DNA of 64,000 bases from Phenylobacterium sp. GTDB lineage: Bacteria > Pseudomonadota > Alphaproteobacteria > Caulobacterales > Caulobacteraceae. Below the pieces are notes generated by a model. The model did no database searches. It was not told the DNA's origin and saw only the letters and a program-made list of their open reading frames with translations. The stretch is taken from contig NZ_JACESE010000013.1 in NCBI RefSeq assembly GCF_013911965.1, forward strand, positions 1-64,000, in the 5' to 3' direction. Numbering within the stretch: the first letter of the stretch is position 1; the number at the start of each line of letters is the position of its first letter. Shown piece by piece: positions 62,942 through 64,000 of this stretch. The position numbers and the translations under genes were made by a program.

Positions 62942-64000
62942 CTAGGCCTCGAATCCCCGCACCACCGCCAGCACCGCCTCGCCATAGCGGGCGAGCTTGC
63001 CCTCCCCGACGCCCGAGAGCGCGGCCAGGGCGCCGGCCCCGCCGGGTCGCGCCGCGGCGATTTCGGCCAGCGTGCGGTCGTGGAAGATCACATAGGGCGG
63101 CACGTGCTGGCGCGCCGCCTCCTCCCGTCGCCAGGCCCGCAGGGCCTCGAACAGGCCCTGGTCGTGGGGCGGTAGCGCGGCGGCCGGTTCGCGGCCCCGG
63201 CGACGTGTCGCGCTCCGACGTTCGGCCTGGGGCGAGAGCTTCCGCACCGAAACGCGCCGCTCGCCGCGATAGACGGCCCGCACGCCCTCGGCGTCGCCGA
63301 GGGCGATCAGGGGCCGGTTGTCGTTGGGGTCCTCGCGCAGCAGGCCTTCGAACAGCAGCTGGTCGATCAGGTCGCGCCAGGCCGCCGCGCTGCGGTCCTG
63401 GCCGATGCCGAAGGTGGTCAGCCCCGCCTCGAAGTCCGACACCTCCTTGGTCTTGCCGAGAAGGTGGTCGACGAGCCGTCCGCGCCCGTAGCGCCCGCCC
63501 AGCCGGTGAACGGCCGACAGCGCCTTCTGGGCGGCCTCGGTCGCGTCCTCGGTCTCCGGCGGCGACAGGCAGACGTCGCACTGGCCGCAGGGCTCGACGC
63601 CGGTCTCTCCGAAATAGCGGCGCACGGCGGCGGCCCGGCAGGCCGTCCCCTCCAGCATGGCGTAGAGCTGGCGCACCTTGCGCACCTGCACCTGCTTGAC
63701 GCCCTCGTCCATCTCCCGGCCGTCGATGCGCCGCAGGGCCCAGGCGAGATCGGACGCGCCATAGAGGGTGATGCCCTCGGCCGGCTCGCCGTCGCGCCCC
63801 GCCCGGCCGATCTCCTGCCAGTAGGCCTCGATCGAGGCCGGCGGGTCGGCGTGGATGACGAAGCGGACGTCGGGCTTGTCCACACCCATGCCGAAGGCGA
63901 TGGTCGCCACCATCACCGCATCCTCGGCCTCCAGGAAGGCTTCCAGGCGGTCGGCGCGCACGGCCTTGTCGAGGCCGGCGTGATAGGCCTGGGCGTCGAC
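62942..64000 (-). CDS. recQ: ATP-dependent DNA helicase RecQ (partial, C-terminal part)
   Basis: The gene runs off the right edge; about 350 C-terminal residues are visible and the reading frame stays open to base 64000 (YHAGLDKAVRADRLE just inside). Seen are the end of the helicase core with IAFGMGVDKPDVRFVIH and motif VI QEIGRAGRDGEP, the zinc-binding RQC domain with C-x16-C-x2-C-x2-C (CRAAAVRRYFGE, PCGQCDVCL), a winged helix, and the C-terminal HRDC domain (FEALRAWRREEAARQHVPPYVIFHD, as FEALRAWRREEAARQ). RecQ unwinds forked and branched DNA in RecF-pathway recombination. N-terminal motifs I-IV lie beyond the window. Confidence 0.93.
   Translation of the reverse strand, partial: VDAQAYHAGLDKAVRADRLEAFLEAEDAVMVATIAFGMGVDKPDVRFVIHADPPASIEAYWQEIGRAGRDGEPAEGITLYGASDLAWALRRIDGREMDEGVKQVQVRKVRQLYAMLEGTACRAAAVRRYFGETGVEPCGQCDVCLSPPETEDATEAAQKALSAVHRLGGRYGRGRLVDHLLGKTKEVSDFEAGLTTFGIGQDRSAAAWRDLIDQLLFEGLLREDPNDNRPLIALGDAEGVRAVYRGERRVSVRKLSPQAERRSATRRRGREPAAALPPHDQGLFEALRAWRREEAARQHVPPYVIFHDRTLAEIAAARPGGAGALAALSGVGEGKLARYGEAVLAVVRGFEA

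Overview
The window reads as chromosomal core DNA of a high-GC alphaproteobacterium, most probably of the Caulobacterales (Caulobacter/Phenylobacterium type). The evidence is the gene content and order (rbfA-truB-rpsO-pnp close to dnaA-rpsT-mutM-ubiE-ubiB), GANTC sites of the CcrM methylase clustered upstream of dnaA, a 22-codon membrane microprotein of a type I recall from this order, and frequent TTG/GTG starts. No phage genes, transposase, integrase, CRISPR array, toxin-antitoxin pair or rRNA was seen. One tRNA, Ala(CGC), is present.

Layout. 0-4.7 kb: polA, a DUF1206 membrane protein and a PPP-type phosphatase. 4.7-12 kb: a translationally coupled DUF389/SLC13 membrane pair, a chemoreceptor with a small exported protein, the microprotein and a ProP-like symporter. 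12.2-15.4 kb: MazG-like protein, tRNA-Ala, YggT, DUF167, lipocalin, a DUF2939 lipoprotein and a dienelactone hydrolase. 15.5-19.7 kb: the ribosome/RNA block rbfA-truB-rpsO-pnp, with a leader hairpin before pnp. 19.9-28.8 kb: dnaA, rpsT, SGNH hydrolase, enoyl-CoA hydratase, TraB/GumN protein, mutM, ubiE-ubiB and secB. 29-31.7 kb: Tim44-like protein, mltA, Smr protein and a PHA-granule-type protein. 31.8-35.9 kb: hisB-hisH-hisA-hisF-hisE (minus strand) behind an adenosine-kinase-type PfkB gene.

36-48 kb is more accessory: a DUF6886-like protein, exported cyclophilin, DHA2 exporter, TerC, acyltransferase 3, CHAP protein, pentapeptide-repeat protein, dienoyl-CoA isomerase, DUF488, alpha/beta hydrolase, DUF2218, a PadR regulator with a clear palindromic operator, and OxyR with a consensus OxyR half-site in front of it. 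48-54.6 kb: LigD (no Ku in the window), otsA/otsB and zwf. 54.6-57.4 kb holds the complete EF-P beta-lysylation set: epmB and epmA on the minus strand and divergent efp. The end holds a DUF6438 lipoprotein, an HSL-type esterase, a membrane protein coupled to an RsuA-family pseudouridine synthase, a GGDEF protein, purE-purK, and recQ running off the right edge.

I found no convincing wholly new multi-gene system. The best leads are regulatory or structural: a three-hairpin intergenic repeat in two copies with compensatory changes, the secB leader hairpin with a U-tract, the pnp leader stem, the PadR and OxyR operators, the GANTC cluster before dnaA, and the DUF389-OmpA-like fusion coupled to an SLC13/TrkA-C transporter. 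All functions are inferred from motifs and family knowledge; no database search was possible.
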